This document shows, one piece after another, positions 1-9,411 of a DNA stretch of 64,000 nucleotides. The notes under the pieces are model-generated. The model searched no databases. It had not been told where the DNA came from and worked only from the letters and a program-made list of their open reading frames with translations. The stretch's first letter is position 1, and each line of letters opens with the position of its first letter. The translations under genes were made by a program, and so were the position numbers. The DNA comes from Limnothrix sp. CACIAM 69d (GTDB lineage Bacteria; Cyanobacteriota; Cyanobacteriia; CACIAM-69d), in the NCBI GenBank assembly GCA_001913845.2, contig MKGP02000083.1, positions 1-64,000 on the forward strand. Direction: 5' to 3'.

Positions 1-59
1 TCTCCTTTTTCGTAAGCTTCTACAATTTTCTGGCGCAAGTCTAGAGAATAACAACCCAT
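1..59 (-). CDS. IS630-type transposase, N-terminal fragment (runs off window start)
   Basis: Read on the minus strand from the ATG at 59, the first 19 codons give MGCYSLDLRQKIVEAYEKG, which is the typical opening (first helix of the helix-turn-helix region) of IS630-family transposases in cyanobacteria. The rest of the gene lies outside the window. The 117 bases up to the next gene should hold the end of the insertion sequence, but no terminal repeat can be defined without the other end. The family call rests on a short but characteristic N-terminus. Confidence 0.6.
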   Translation of the reverse strand, partial: MGCYSLDLRQKIVEAYEKG

Positions 60-176
60 AAATTTTCCTGACGATAGCCCAACTGCACTTATAACTATAT
101 CGTACTGATCGTTCTAGGTAAAGGCTGATGATTGAAAAGCATTTCCCAGCCCCTGCTATGACTGTTTGCAGGTTGG

Positions 177-929
177 TTAGCCGATCGCCCGGAGCAGCGC
201 ATACATAGCCGGAGCAATCGCCAAGGCTGGCAAAAACGAACCGACCCGAATTTGAGTTACCGCCAACAGGTTTAACCCGATCGCCACAATGGCCAAGCCG
301 CCCACACCAGTGAGGGCCAACACCTGGGGATCGGTGGCTGGGTTGGGCACAAATTGGGTCAGCAAGCCCGCCGCCAGGGACAGGGCCCCTTGATAGATCC
401 CCAGGGGCAACACCGAAAAGGCCACCCCCAACCCGGAGCTACCGGCCAGGGCGATCGCCGCCAGGCCGTCCATGGTGGCCTTGAGAATCAAGATTCGATC
501 GTCGCCCGTGAGACCGTTGTTCAGGCAGCCCACCAGGGCCATGGGCCCCACGCAGAACAACAAACTAGCCGCCACAAAGCCTTCGGTGAATTGACCATCG
601 CCCTTCACTTTGCTCTTGAGCCAATCGCCCCACTGTTGCAAGCGGCGCTCGATCGCCAAGGCTTCTCCCACCAGGCCGCCCACCACCAGCGCCACTAGCC
701 CCAACACAATCCCATCGATCGCAATGCCCTGAAGCCGGCTCAGGCTTTGGGCCATTTGCAACCCCACCAAAATCACAATCAGCGCCACGCCTTGGGTGAC
801 GATTTGCAGCATGTTGGCAGACCAGTAGTTGCGCAACAGCAAGCCCAGACCGCTGCCAACCAGAATGGTGGCAATGTTAATGATCGTTCCGCTCAGGGGA
901 TTAAAGGGGGCCATGGGGCGACTCGGCAA
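177..929 (-). CDS. DUF554 family membrane protein
   Basis: A 250-residue polytopic membrane protein of the DUF554 (YdfK/YqgA-like) family. It opens with the family-typical GTIINIATILVGSGLGLLL segment, and further hydrophobic helices run through the length. The transport or other role of this family is not established, so none is assigned. Translation may start at 929 or at the in-frame ATG at 914 (MAPFNPLSG), which brings the start closer to the conserved segment. It reads toward the insertion-sequence fragment at the window edge. The repeat element at 996-1097 lies just upstream. Confidence 0.8.
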   Translation of the reverse strand: MPSRPMAPFNPLSGTIINIATILVGSGLGLLLRNYWSANMLQIVTQGVALIVILVGLQMAQSLSRLQGIAIDGIVLGLVALVVGGLVGEALAIERRLQQWGDWLKSKVKGDGQFTEGFVAASLLFCVGPMALVGCLNNGLTGDDRILILKATMDGLAAIALAGSSGLGVAFSVLPLGIYQGALSLAAGLLTQFVPNPATDPQVLALTGVGGLAIVAIGLNLLAVTQIRVGSFLPALAIAPAMYALLRAIG

Positions 930-995
930 AGGTTAATCGGGCAGGTTGAGAAGACGGAGGCGCGAACGCAGCGATCGAAGAAACCGATTGGGGGT

Positions 996-1097
996 TAGGG
1001 CCGGTCGTCGTTGAACCCGAAACCCTAGATCTGCCGTTAGCGGATCGCGAGGGACAAGGTGGAATCAGGGTTTCAGGCGATTTGACGACAGCCCCTA
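996..1097. repeat. MITE-like element, copy A (fold-back form)
   Basis: A 102-bp copy of the TAGGGCCTGTCGTC family, bounded by TA on both sides. The left half (to about 1060) matches the left half of copy D at 23299. The right end, read on the opposite strand, is again the family left end (AGGGGCTGTCGTCAAATCGC and on through GATTCCACC). The copy is therefore two left ends facing each other, a fold-back structure with the middle and normal right end lost. Confidence 0.75.
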
Positions 1098-1213
1098 GTC
1101 CCTGGATTAGTTTGGAAGCAATTTGGCCGTGCCAGCGGAAACACCGGCTTTTAAAATGGGCTAGGGAGCCAACTATCAGTGCTGCCAATCTTTGTCATAA
1201 ATTCTGATCATCC

Positions 1214-1942
1214 ATGACTCCACCCAGCTCTTTTAATGCCCCACCCCACCGCTCACAGCACCCCTTGGGCCGCCGTTTGTGGGCCCTGGCTCTGGCGTTG
1301 GTGGCCTCTATTAGCCTTTGGTTGAGCGCCAGCGCGCCCGCCGCCGCCACGGGGGTCTATGATATGCCGCCCTTTGACCCGAAAACTTGGGTGCTCGATC
1401 GCGCCGATTTGTTCAGTCGCCTCACCAAGGGCGGGCTGGAAAAGTCCCTGCGCGATGTGGCCCAGTCCACGGGGGCAGAAGTTCGGTTTGTGACATTCCG
1501 CCGCTTGGACTATGGCGAAACGATCGATAGCTTTGCCCAAGAACTCTTTGAAACCTGGTTTCCGGAAGCCGAAGACCGAGCCAACCAGGTGTTGATGGTG
1601 TTTGATGCGGTCACCAACGATGCGGCGATCGAGGTGGGCAGCAACGCCCAAGCAACCCTCACCGCCGACATTGCCACCAGCGTGGCCCAAGAAACCCTGC
1701 TAGTGCCAATTCGTGATGGCAACTACAACGAAGCGTTCATTGCAGCTAAAGATCGGCTGGCAACGGTTTTGGCCGGTGAACCGGATCCCGGCCCGCCGGT
1801 TGTCGTCAGCAAGATTTCCGTAGAAAGCACCTTCAAAAAGGCTGAAGAGACCGATCGCAATGGCTCCACCATCCTGGTGGTGGTGCTGTTGATTTTGGCC
1901 ACCGTGATCCCCATGGTCACCTACTTCGCCTACGTGCGCTGA
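1214..1942 (+). CDS. psb32: Psb32-like TPM-domain protein
   Basis: A 242-residue protein with an N-terminal signal or anchor segment (about residues 20-46, ending in a run of Ala), a TPM domain (about 55-190; motifs VLDRADLFS, VRFVTFRRLDYGE, NQVLMVFD) and one C-terminal membrane helix (about 217-240). This order matches cyanobacterial Psb32, a thylakoid TPM protein that helps protect and repair photosystem II. It stands alone, with the MITE copy A upstream and a long spacer before ado downstream. Domain call is firm; Psb32 rather than another TPM protein is inferred from length and topology. Confidence 0.8.
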   Translation: MTPPSSFNAPPHRSQHPLGRRLWALALALVASISLWLSASAPAAATGVYDMPPFDPKTWVLDRADLFSRLTKGGLEKSLRDVAQSTGAEVRFVTFRRLDYGETIDSFAQELFETWFPEAEDRANQVLMVFDAVTNDAAIEVGSNAQATLTADIATSVAQETLLVPIRDGNYNEAFIAAKDRLATVLAGEPDPGPPVVVSKISVESTFKKAEETDRNGSTILVVVLLILATVIPMVTYFAYVR

Positions 1943-2582
1943 GGCCGATATTTTTTGGCCTGGGCTGGCGGAGATGTCTTCAGACCTAGACCTGAGGTTG
2001 GCTGAGTGCTTCCGAGTTGCCAGAGTCTCTGGGGCAATGGCAAAAGCCATAACCTTGGCTATGGTCGTCTTTCCAGTCATCTCGCGTTGCGGGGGCTGGC
2101 CTGGGGCGGTCTAATGGGAGGGGCAAAAATTTCTGGCCCTTCCCTGAATCACAACCAATTTCGCCGAAATTCAGGCACAATTACGGGCACAATTAATAAA
2201 ATCATTAACACTCTTGATAGTAGTAATTCCTTCCGGTTAGTTCTGCTCATCTTTAGGCTCAGTTCTAGGACGCTTCCTGACCAATTCAAGGGGCACTGAC
2301 CCATAGCCCGCCATCAGCCCGAATCAACACAGACTGGCTCGATCGGCTCCTAGCCTGGGCCAGATGCTTGCCAAATTCAATCGCTGATTACCCCCCATTC
2401 TGGCTGCTCTCCCCCCCTGGGAACCTATGGCTAGGGTGATAGAATTTCAAATATTTGTTCGGGACAGCGCCGGAAAGCAGCCGCGCGTAGGTGTTGCAGC
2501 TCTCAGTGCAGCCCTCCAGTGATGAGCAACCCGATCTCAGTCAACGTTTTCCGACCGTTACCCACGAGGAGAAAAACTACCT
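1943..2582. other. Intergenic spacer upstream of ado
   Basis: 640 bases without a convincing gene; the 97-codon frame at 2006-2299 shows no recognisable protein features. An AT-rich patch (2180-2225) and a TAGAATTT box near 2440 could belong to the ado promoter, but no start site can be fixed. The ado ribosome-binding site GAGGAG lies at 2566-2571. Confidence 0.5.
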
Positions 2583-3284
2583 ATGCCGCAACTCGAGGCA
2601 CCCGCTGCGATCGACTACCAAAGTGAAACCTACAAAGATGCCTACAGCCGCATCAATGCGATCGTGATTGAGGGCGAAGACGAAGCCGCCAGCAACTACG
2701 TGCGTCTAGCCGAGCTGATGCCCACCCATGCCGAAGAATTGGCTGACCTGGCCAAGATGGAGGCCCGCCACAAGAAAGGCTTCACCGCCTGCGGCAAAAA
2801 CCTGAACGTGACTCCCGATATGGACTTCGCCAAGAAGTTCTTTTCGGATTTGCACGGCAACTTCCAAGTGGCGGCTGCCGGTGGCAACATCGTCACCTGC
2901 TTGCTGATCCAAGCGCTGATCATTGAAGCCTTTGCGATCTCGGCTTACAACGTCTACATCCCCCATGCCGATGATTTTGCTCGCAAAATCACGGAAAGCG
3001 TGGTCAAGGATGAATATCTGCACCTGAACTTTGGCGAGCAATGGCTTAAGGCGAACTTTGAAAGCGCTAAGGCTGAGCTAGAGCGTGCCAATCGCGAAAA
3101 CCTGGCGATCGTCTGGCGCATGTTGGACGAAGTGGCCGCTGACGCACTGGTGCTGGGTATGGAGAAGGAAGCCTTGATGGAAGACTTCACGATCGCCTAC
3201 CAAGAAGCGCTGCAAAACATCGGCTTCACCACCCGTGAAACCCTGCGAATGCTGACGGCCGGCTTGGCAGCCGCTGCCGCCTAA
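2583..3284 (+). CDS. ado: Aldehyde-deformylating oxygenase (alkane synthase)
   Basis: Converts fatty aldehydes (C16/C18) to odd-chain alkanes or alkenes plus formate using a non-haem di-iron centre, oxygen and reductant. The 233-residue protein aligns along its length with the Synechococcus elongatus enzyme as I know it. All six iron ligands are in place: Glu32, Glu60, His63 (KMEARH), Glu115 (ALIIEAFA), Glu144 and His147 (DEYLH). A strong GAGGAG site precedes the ATG. The next gene, aar, makes its substrate, and this pairing is the usual cyanobacterial alkane locus. The 380-bp gap to aar suggests separate promoters. Confidence 0.97.
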   Translation: MPQLEAPAAIDYQSETYKDAYSRINAIVIEGEDEAASNYVRLAELMPTHAEELADLAKMEARHKKGFTACGKNLNVTPDMDFAKKFFSDLHGNFQVAAAGGNIVTCLLIQALIIEAFAISAYNVYIPHADDFARKITESVVKDEYLHLNFGEQWLKANFESAKAELERANRENLAIVWRMLDEVAADALVLGMEKEALMEDFTIAYQEALQNIGFTTRETLRMLTAGLAAAAA

Positions 3285-3664
3285 AGCGGAGGACAGGCTT
3301 GTGGGGTTCCAGTTCACACTGGGCCCCCAGCCCAATTCCCACCGTTCGATCGCCGTGGATTTGTGCCCATCGTGGGGCCATGATTTTCCCAGACTGTTGC
3401 TGTGCAGTCTCCGACCTCGATCGTGATGATTTGGCGATCGGGGTCATGTTCTTGAACGCAGTCACCCTAGCCCGGCCCGTCTTGACAGGGCTTGTAAAAG
3501 GGCAGAACCAGTAAAAGGCCAAATCAGTAGCCAAAGCGGCTGATTCTGGCCCAAACCGCTGCTTTGATGGCTCTGTGATGGGTTGGTGCAGTGGGTTGAA
3601 TTCCTGCGCTTCCCTGTTCGTTCCCTTCGTTTCCCTATCCCCCTTCAACCCGTTTAGCAAAGAG
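3285..3664. other. Spacer between ado and aar
   Basis: 380 bases without a supported gene. The aar reading frame stays open upstream to 3575, but the extra 30 codons do not resemble the enzyme. The spacer most likely holds the aar promoter; no clear -10/-35 pair or terminator hairpin was recognised. Confidence 0.5.
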
Positions 3665-4696
3665 ATGTTTGGTCTTATCGGTCACTCCCCCAGCTTAGAA
3701 AGAACGCACGAAATCGCGCGCGAGTTGGGTCTTCCCGAATGTGCCGATCGGGATTTGGAGTTTTGGTGCAGTGCGCCGCCCCAAGCGGTCGATACCGTGC
3801 GGGTGAAGAGCGCCACTGGACAAGAAATCGAAGGTCAGTATATTGACTCGGGATTTTTGCCGGAAATGCTCACCAACAATCGCGGGAAAACCGCTGTGCG
3901 CAAGGTGCTGAACGCGATGGCCCATGCCCAAAAGCTGGGACTGTCGGTGACGGCGCTGGGGGGCTTCTCCTCGATCGTGTTTGAAAATTTCAATTTGTCT
4001 CAAACCCGCTTGGTGCGGAATGTGGAGCTAGATTTTGCTCGCTTCACCACCGGCAACACCCACACGGCTTACATCATCTGCCGCCAAGTGGAAGAGATGG
4101 CCAAGCGGTTGAATCTGGAACTGTCCCGAGCGACCGTGGCCGTTTGCGGAGCCACGGGTGATATCGGCAGCGCCGTTTGTCAGTGGCTCAATGCCCGCAC
4201 AAACATCCAAGATTTGCTGTTGATTGCACGCCAGGAAGATCGCCTGCAAGCCCTGCGGGATGATTTGGGACGCGGCAAAATCCTGTCCTTGGAAGAATCT
4301 TTGCCCCTGGCGGACATTATTGTTTGGGTGGCCAGTATGCCCAAGGGTGTGGAAATTGATCCGGCGATGCTGAAAAAGCCTTGCTTGATCATCGATGGCG
4401 GCTATCCGAAAAACATGGGCACCAAAATCCAAGCGCCGGGTGTGCATGTGTTGAGCGGTGGTATTGTGGAGCACACCCTGGACATTGACTCGCGAATCAT
4501 GCGGGCGATCGGGATGGTGAATCCGAAGCGTCACATCTTTGCCTGCTTTGGAGAATCGATGCTGTTGGAATTTGAGAAGTGGTACACGAACTTTTCGTGG
4601 AACCGCAACCAAATCACGATCGAGAAGATGCTGCAAATCGGAGAAGCTTCGATTAAGCACGGCTTCAAACCCTTGTTGCTCGATCCTGTCGGCTAA
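3665..4696 (+). CDS. aar: Long-chain acyl-ACP reductase
   Basis: Reduces fatty acyl-ACP to fatty aldehyde with NADPH, feeding ADO. I chose the ATG at 3665 ([10 protein letters not shown]), the conserved start of the family, giving 343 residues. The acyl-thioester cysteine is Cys294 (in IFACFGES), the same number as in the S. elongatus enzyme. The nucleotide-binding stretch is [18 protein letters not shown], about residues 158-175. It is followed by accA, the common cyanobacterial order. Confidence 0.97.
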   Translation: MFGLIGHSPSLERTHEIARELGLPECADRDLEFWCSAPPQAVDTVRVKSATGQEIEGQYIDSGFLPEMLTNNRGKTAVRKVLNAMAHAQKLGLSVTALGGFSSIVFENFNLSQTRLVRNVELDFARFTTGNTHTAYIICRQVEEMAKRLNLELSRATVAVCGATGDIGSAVCQWLNARTNIQDLLLIARQEDRLQALRDDLGRGKILSLEESLPLADIIVWVASMPKGVEIDPAMLKKPCLIIDGGYPKNMGTKIQAPGVHVLSGGIVEHTLDIDSRIMRAIGMVNPKRHIFACFGESMLLEFEKWYTNFSWNRNQITIEKMLQIGEASIKHGFKPLLLDPVG

Positions 4697-4793
4697 AGAC
4701 CCCATGCGTCAGCTTTGGGGCCCCGTTGCCCACCGGGGCCCCTACCGAAGTTGGCAACCACGACCGTTGCGCGATCGCGCCTGTGTTTGACCT

Positions 4794-5798
4794 ATGGCTA
4801 CTGCAAATCGAAAACCTCTGTATCTGGACTTTGAAAAGCCGCTCGTGGATCTGCAAGAGCGCATTGAGCGGATCCGTCGCCTCGCGGAGGAGAACGGGGT
4901 GGATGTGAGCGATCAAATCCAGCAGTTGGAGGAGCGATCACACCAGTTGCGCCAGGAGGTCTACGGCGGTTTGTCGGCGGTGCAGCGGTTGCAAGTGGCT
5001 CGCCATCCCCGCCGCCCCAGCACCTTGGACTACATCAACGCCATGACCGATGATTGGCTGGAGTTGCATGGCGATCGGCGCGGGGGAGATGACCCGGCGA
5101 TCGTGGGTGGTGTGGCCAGTTTGGACGGGATGCCCGTGGTGATTTTGGGCCACCAAAAAGGCCGCGACACCAAAGACAATGTGGCCCGAAATTTTGGCAT
5201 GGCAACCCCCGGCGGCTATCGCAAGGCCATGCGCCTGATGGAACATGCCGATCGATTCGGAATGCCAATTATTACCTTTATTGACACGCCCGGTGCTTGG
5301 GCGGGGGTCGATGCCGAGCGGCTGGGCCAAGGCGAGGCGATCGCCTATAACCTGCGGGAAATGTTCCGGCTCAATGTGCCCATCCTTTGCACCATCATTG
5401 GCGAAGGCGGCTCCGGCGGGGCCCTGGGAATTGGCGTTGGCGACTGGCTGATGATGTTTGAGCACTCGGTCTACACCGTGGCTTCGCCGGAAGCTTGCGC
5501 CTCAATTTTGTGGCGAGATGCGGGCAAAGCGGCCCAAGCGGCCGAAGCCTTGAAGATCACGGCGCGTGATCTGAAGGATTTGGGAATTTTGGATGAAATT
5601 TTGGTGGAACCCCTGGGCGGGGCCCACTCCAACCCGCTGGCAACGGCCGAAACCCTGAAGCAGGGGATCGTGCGGGCCTTGGAACAACTCCTGAGCCTGT
5701 CGCCCCAGGCCCGGCGCGATCGCCGCTATCAAAAATTCCGCAAAATTGGTCAGTTCACCGAAGGGCCGATCGAATCGCTGGCGACCTCCGCTTCGTAG
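4794..5798 (+). CDS. accA: Acetyl-CoA carboxylase carboxyltransferase subunit alpha
   Basis: With the AccD subunit (not in this window) it transfers the carboxyl group from biotin-BCCP to acetyl-CoA, giving malonyl-CoA for fatty acid synthesis. The 334-residue length is normal. It shows the carboxyltransferase signatures [20 protein letters not shown] and the oxyanion region [15 protein letters not shown]. It lies 97 bp after aar in the same direction, so fatty-acid supply and alkane output are coded side by side. A decayed end of the MITE-like repeat sits just past the stop. Confidence 0.97.
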   Translation: MATANRKPLYLDFEKPLVDLQERIERIRRLAEENGVDVSDQIQQLEERSHQLRQEVYGGLSAVQRLQVARHPRRPSTLDYINAMTDDWLELHGDRRGGDDPAIVGGVASLDGMPVVILGHQKGRDTKDNVARNFGMATPGGYRKAMRLMEHADRFGMPIITFIDTPGAWAGVDAERLGQGEAIAYNLREMFRLNVPILCTIIGEGGSGGALGIGVGDWLMMFEHSVYTVASPEACASILWRDAGKAAQAAEALKITARDLKDLGILDEILVEPLGGAHSNPLATAETLKQGIVRALEQLLSLSPQARRDRRYQKFRKIGQFTEGPIESLATSAS

Positions 5799-5824
5799 CC
5801 GTTGCCTTGGGCAGATCCAGCATT

Positions 5825-5843
5825 GAAATGACGACGGGCCCTA
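5825..5843. repeat. Relic of the MITE-like element (right end only)
   Basis: The 19 bases GAAATGACGACGGGCCCTA match the right terminus of copy B (GAAATGACGACAGGCCCTA) with one change, and the bases before it (GATCC at 5815) also echo that copy. No convincing left end remains. Possibly a remnant of an element once inserted just after accA. Confidence 0.5.
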
Positions 5844-5929
5844 AATGCCTTGTCTGTATCGGATCATAGAAATCAGCACCCTGTATTTTTCCCGTGGGGA
5901 TCAGTCTCGCAGGGGCCTTGGAGGTATCT

Positions 5930-6325
5930 ATGAGCGATGCGACCAGCGGCGCGATCGACAGTGCGATCGCCCCATCCATGGAGTTTTTTGATGGGGTGGT
6001 TGAAGATCCCAGCAACGTGAGCCTGCGACGGGATCCGGCCACGGGTGCAAAGATCGTGATGATGGTTTTTGAGCAACTGAACTGCATTGAACGCTTTCGG
6101 GCCGTGACCAATCGGTTTTCCGGGAGCCTGCGCCTGCGGGATGAGGAAGGCGACATTTTGGTAGAACCTTCCAGCGTGCGGTTTATCTTCGGCGGGCCCG
6201 AGGGTGATGATTTTGAGCGGTTTGAATGTCAATTTCGGATTGAAATCCCGGAACAGTGGGATCGGTTTATGCGGTTCATGAATCGCTATGCCGATGCCAA
6301 TGGGATGGGCTATGCCCCGCGCTAG
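5930..6325 (+). CDS. psb28: Psb28-family photosystem II assembly protein (Psb28-2-like)
   Basis: A small soluble protein of the Psb28 family, which binds the cytoplasmic face of photosystem II intermediates near CP47 during assembly and repair. The ATG at 5930 follows a GGAGG-like site (about 5920), so it is preferred over the upstream in-frame ATG at 5894; this gives 131 residues. Family marks are IEFF-like EFFDGVVED, LRLRDEEGDI and the C-terminal DRFMRFMNRYADANGMGY. The SLRRDPATG stretch and the FGGPEGDDFERFEC segment suggest the Psb28-2 paralogue, but that choice is tentative. Confidence 0.8.
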   Translation: MSDATSGAIDSAIAPSMEFFDGVVEDPSNVSLRRDPATGAKIVMMVFEQLNCIERFRAVTNRFSGSLRLRDEEGDILVEPSSVRFIFGGPEGDDFERFECQFRIEIPEQWDRFMRFMNRYADANGMGYAPR

Positions 6326-6556
6326 GAGATCGCCATGGCCGGCGATCGGGTGGGTGAACCAACGGCTAGTTCATGGGGGCTGATCGGTAAATCGACAATG
6401 GATCGACAATAGGATGAGTCGATCTTTAGGCATGGATGATGCGTTTTCGGGATCTGAGTCATTCAAAGCTACTCAGCCAAAATCACCCAGATCCGTTGCG
6501 CCAATCCATTTATTACAGATCCCTCGTTCCTACCGTTTTTCTGGCGAAGAGTCCCC

Positions 6557-7474
6557 ATGAAAGTTGCAATCACTGGAGCAACCGGTTTCATTGGCCGTGC
6601 CTTGGTGCAGCGGTTGAATCAGCAAGGGGATTCCCTGGTGCTTTTCAGTCGCGATCGGGCAAGGGCAGAGCGCTGTTTTCCCCGATCGGCCTTTCCCAAC
6701 CTGTCGATTGTGGGCTATGAACCCACGGCCGCTGGCGATTGGCAACAGGCGATCGCGGGGTGCGATGGGGTGGTGAACCTGGCTGGCGCGCCGATCGCGG
6801 AAGGTCGCTGGACCACGGCCCGCAAGCAAGAAATTTTGGACAGTCGCCAACTGGGAACTCGGCGGATTGTGGAGGCGATCGCGGCGGCCAATCCCAAGCC
6901 CACCGTTTTGGTGAATTCCTCCGCGATCGGGTTTTATGGCCCCAGCGAAACCGCCACCTTCACCGAAGCCAGCAAGGCCGGCCAGGGCTTTTTGACCCAG
7001 GTTTGTCAAGCTTGGGAAGCGGAAGCCCAGGCCGTCACGGCCCAGCAAACCCGGTTGGTGATTTTGCGCACGGGCATTGTGCTGGGGGATGGGGGTGCTT
7101 TGGGCAAAATGCTGCCGGTGTTTCGGGCCTTTGCGGGTGGCCCCTTAGGCACGGGCCAGCAGTGGTTTTCCTGGATTCACTTGATGGATGTGGTGAATTT
7201 GATTGAGCGATCGCTCAAGGATCCCAGCTTTAGCGGGGTTTATAACGCCACAGCTCCCAAGCCGGTGCGGATGGGGGAACTGTGCCAGGTGCTTGGCAGT
7301 TTGCTGAATCGCCCCTCTTGGCTGCCGGTGCCTGCCTTTGCGCTGGATCTATTGCTGGGGGAAGCGGCTCAAGTGGTGCTGGAGGGTCAATGTGTACTGC
7401 CCGATCGGGCCCAACAGGCGGGTTTCCAGTTTGACTATGGGGACTTGTCGGCAGCCTTACGCGCGATCGTCTAG
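6557..7474 (+). CDS. TIGR01777-type NAD(P)-binding epimerase
   Basis: A 305-residue extended short-chain dehydrogenase of the TIGR01777 (SDR39U1/YfcH) group. The Rossmann motif GATGFIGRAL lies at residues 7-16, NLAGAPI follows near 75, and the C-terminal substrate-binding domain includes the typical PVPAFALDLLLGE segment. The canonical YxxxK pair is not evident, as is usual for this group. The substrate is unknown; family members have been tied loosely to cell division and plastid functions. It starts a run of same-direction genes. Confidence 0.85.
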   Translation: MKVAITGATGFIGRALVQRLNQQGDSLVLFSRDRARAERCFPRSAFPNLSIVGYEPTAAGDWQQAIAGCDGVVNLAGAPIAEGRWTTARKQEILDSRQLGTRRIVEAIAAANPKPTVLVNSSAIGFYGPSETATFTEASKAGQGFLTQVCQAWEAEAQAVTAQQTRLVILRTGIVLGDGGALGKMLPVFRAFAGGPLGTGQQWFSWIHLMDVVNLIERSLKDPSFSGVYNATAPKPVRMGELCQVLGSLLNRPSWLPVPAFALDLLLGEAAQVVLEGQCVLPDRAQQAGFQFDYGDLSAALRAIV

Positions 7475-7561
7475 GACATGCCAGGGCCGGGGGAACCAGA
7501 ATCGCAACTGCCCCCGCTGCCCGGTGGCGTTTGCTGTTGATTAACCCTACCCCCCTCTGCC

Positions 7562-8245
7562 ATGTCTCCTCGCACGCTGGACCTGAGCGATCGCCTCTAT
7601 GACTACTTGTTGGCCGTGTCCCTGCGGGAAGCGCCCATTTTGCAGGAACTGCGCCAGGTGACCGCTCGCCACCCCGCCGCCCAAATGCAAATTGCGCCGG
7701 AACAGGGCCAGTTCATGGCCCTGTTGGTGCAGCTAATTGGGGCTGAGCGGGCGATCGAGGTGGGCACCTTCACGGGCTACAGCACCCTTTCGGTCGCCTT
7801 GGCCATGCCCGATCGGGGGCGGATTGTGGCCTGCGATGTGAGCACCAACGATACCGCGATCGCCCAGGAATTTTGGCAGCGGGCCGGCGTTGCCCACAAA
7901 ATCGATCTGCGAATTGCGCCGGCCCTCGAAACGCTCGATCAATTGTTGGCGGACGGTCAGACCGATCGCTTTGATTTCGCCTTCATTGACGCAGACAAGA
8001 AAAATTACCCCAACTATCTCGATCGCTGTTTGGCCCTGGTGCGACCCGGCGGCCTGATCGCCATTGACAATGTGCTGTGGGCCGGGCGCGTGGCCGATCC
8101 CACCAACCAGGAAAACAACACGGAAGCGATTCGCGAATTCAACGCTCGGCTGCACCAGGACCCTCGGGTGGATTTAAGCCTCGTCCCGATCGGGGATGGG
8201 ATGACCCTCGCTCGCCGCCGTCCCTACCCAAATCTGGCAAGCTAG
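7562..8245 (+). CDS. Class I SAM-dependent O-methyltransferase (CCoAOMT-like)
   Basis: A 227-residue enzyme of the metal-dependent catechol/caffeoyl-CoA O-methyltransferase family. SAM-binding motif I is EVGTFTGYSTL (about residues 61-71), the acidic loop is ACDVST, and the metal-binding motif is FAFIDADKKNY (about 139-149). Cyanobacterial relatives methylate catechol-type phenolics. The natural substrate here is unknown. It lies 87 bp after the epimerase and 84 bp before the next methyltransferase. Confidence 0.88.
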   Translation: MSPRTLDLSDRLYDYLLAVSLREAPILQELRQVTARHPAAQMQIAPEQGQFMALLVQLIGAERAIEVGTFTGYSTLSVALAMPDRGRIVACDVSTNDTAIAQEFWQRAGVAHKIDLRIAPALETLDQLLADGQTDRFDFAFIDADKKNYPNYLDRCLALVRPGGLIAIDNVLWAGRVADPTNQENNTEAIREFNARLHQDPRVDLSLVPIGDGMTLARRRPYPNLAS

Positions 8246-8329
8246 ACATGGGCCGCCCCTTTTGGGGAAATCAATCGCCCAACTCGATGATCCTGTCCAT
8301 TGCTTCATGACCGCTTGGTTGCCTTTGCC

Positions 8330-9322
8330 ATGACCCTGCCCCTATCCCTCCCGATCGCCCTTGGCCTGTTCGTTGGTTTGCCCCTTTTGGGTCTGGCGTT
8401 GTATTTGTGGTCTCCCCGGAAGTACCAGTCCGCCAACTCCGTCGCCAACGCCTATGACGAGTGGACCATGGACGGCATTTTGGAATTTTATTGGGGTGAG
8501 CATATCCATTTGGGTCACTATGGCTCCCCTCCGCGCCGCAAGGACTTTTTGGTGGCGAAAGCGGATTTTGTCCATGAAATGGTGCGTTGGGGCCAGCTCG
8601 ATCGCCTGCCAGCCGGCACAACCCTGCTGGATGTGGGCTGCGGCATTGGCGGCAGCAGTCGCATTTTGGCCAAGGACTACGGTTTTCAAGTCACAGGCAT
8701 TACGATCAGTCCCCAGCAGGTGGCCCGGGCCCAATCCTTGACCCCGCCCGATGTGACAGCGCAATTCGCGGTAGATGATGCCATGGCCCTGTCGTTTCCC
8801 GATGCCAGCTTTGATGTGGTTTGGTCGATCGAAGCGGGGCCCCACATGCCCGACAAGGCCGTTTTTGCCAAGGAACTGCTGCGAGTGCTCAAGCCCGGCG
8901 GAATTCTGGTGGTGGCTGACTGGAACCAGCGGGACGATCGACAAGTGCCCCTCAATGGCTGGGAGCGCCCCGTGATGAAACAACTGCTGGAGCAATGGGC
9001 CCACCCGGCCTTCGCCAGCATTGAAGGCTTTGCCGAAGATCTGGCTGCCACGGGTCTCACGGACGGCGATGTGGTAACGGCTGATTGGACTCCTGAAACC
9101 TTGCCCTCTTGGCTCGACTCCATCTGGCAAGGGGTAGCCAGACCCGCCGGCCTGATCAAGTTTGGCGTTCCGGGCCTGGTGAAATCCTTGCGGGAAGTGC
9201 CCACCTTGCTGCTGATGCGCTTGGCCTTTGGGGCCGGGCTTTGTCGGTTTGGCATGTTCCGAGCGGTGCGGGCGGCGGCTCCGGTTTCGGTTGAACTGGC
9301 CAAGGCTGCCACCACGCGTTAG
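8330..9322 (+). CDS. 2-methyl-6-phytylbenzoquinone/solanesylbenzoquinone methyltransferase
   Basis: Methylates the benzoquinone head group in tocopherol and plastoquinone synthesis. The protein resembles Synechocystis Sll0418 over nearly its whole length as I remember that sequence: an N-terminal membrane anchor (about residues 5-25), NSVANAYDEWT, WGEHIHLGHYG, SAM motif LLDVGCGIGGSSR, AVDDAMALSFPD, WSIEAGPHMPDK and PGGILVVADWNQRDD. I chose the ATG at 8330 (MTLPLSLPI); the frame is open ten codons further upstream. Expected on the thylakoid or envelope membrane. Confidence 0.93.
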   Translation: MTLPLSLPIALGLFVGLPLLGLALYLWSPRKYQSANSVANAYDEWTMDGILEFYWGEHIHLGHYGSPPRRKDFLVAKADFVHEMVRWGQLDRLPAGTTLLDVGCGIGGSSRILAKDYGFQVTGITISPQQVARAQSLTPPDVTAQFAVDDAMALSFPDASFDVVWSIEAGPHMPDKAVFAKELLRVLKPGGILVVADWNQRDDRQVPLNGWERPVMKQLLEQWAHPAFASIEGFAEDLAATGLTDGDVVTADWTPETLPSWLDSIWQGVARPAGLIKFGVPGLVKSLREVPTLLLMRLAFGAGLCRFGMFRAVRAAAPVSVELAKAATTR

Positions 9323-9411
9323 GGCAAAAGGCTCGCTCAAGTCGATCGCCCCAATCGATCGCTCAAATCGATTGCCCAATCTCATGCCCAATCTGACGCT
9401 CCTTGCAAGTC

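Noticed and set aside
2006-2299. 97-codon frame upstream of ado
   Set aside because: Composition and content do not look like protein; it probably lies in leader and promoter sequence.
8342-9391. 349-codon frame antisense to the MPBQ/MSBQ methyltransferase
   Set aside because: Shadow; the plus-strand protein matches a known enzyme end to end.
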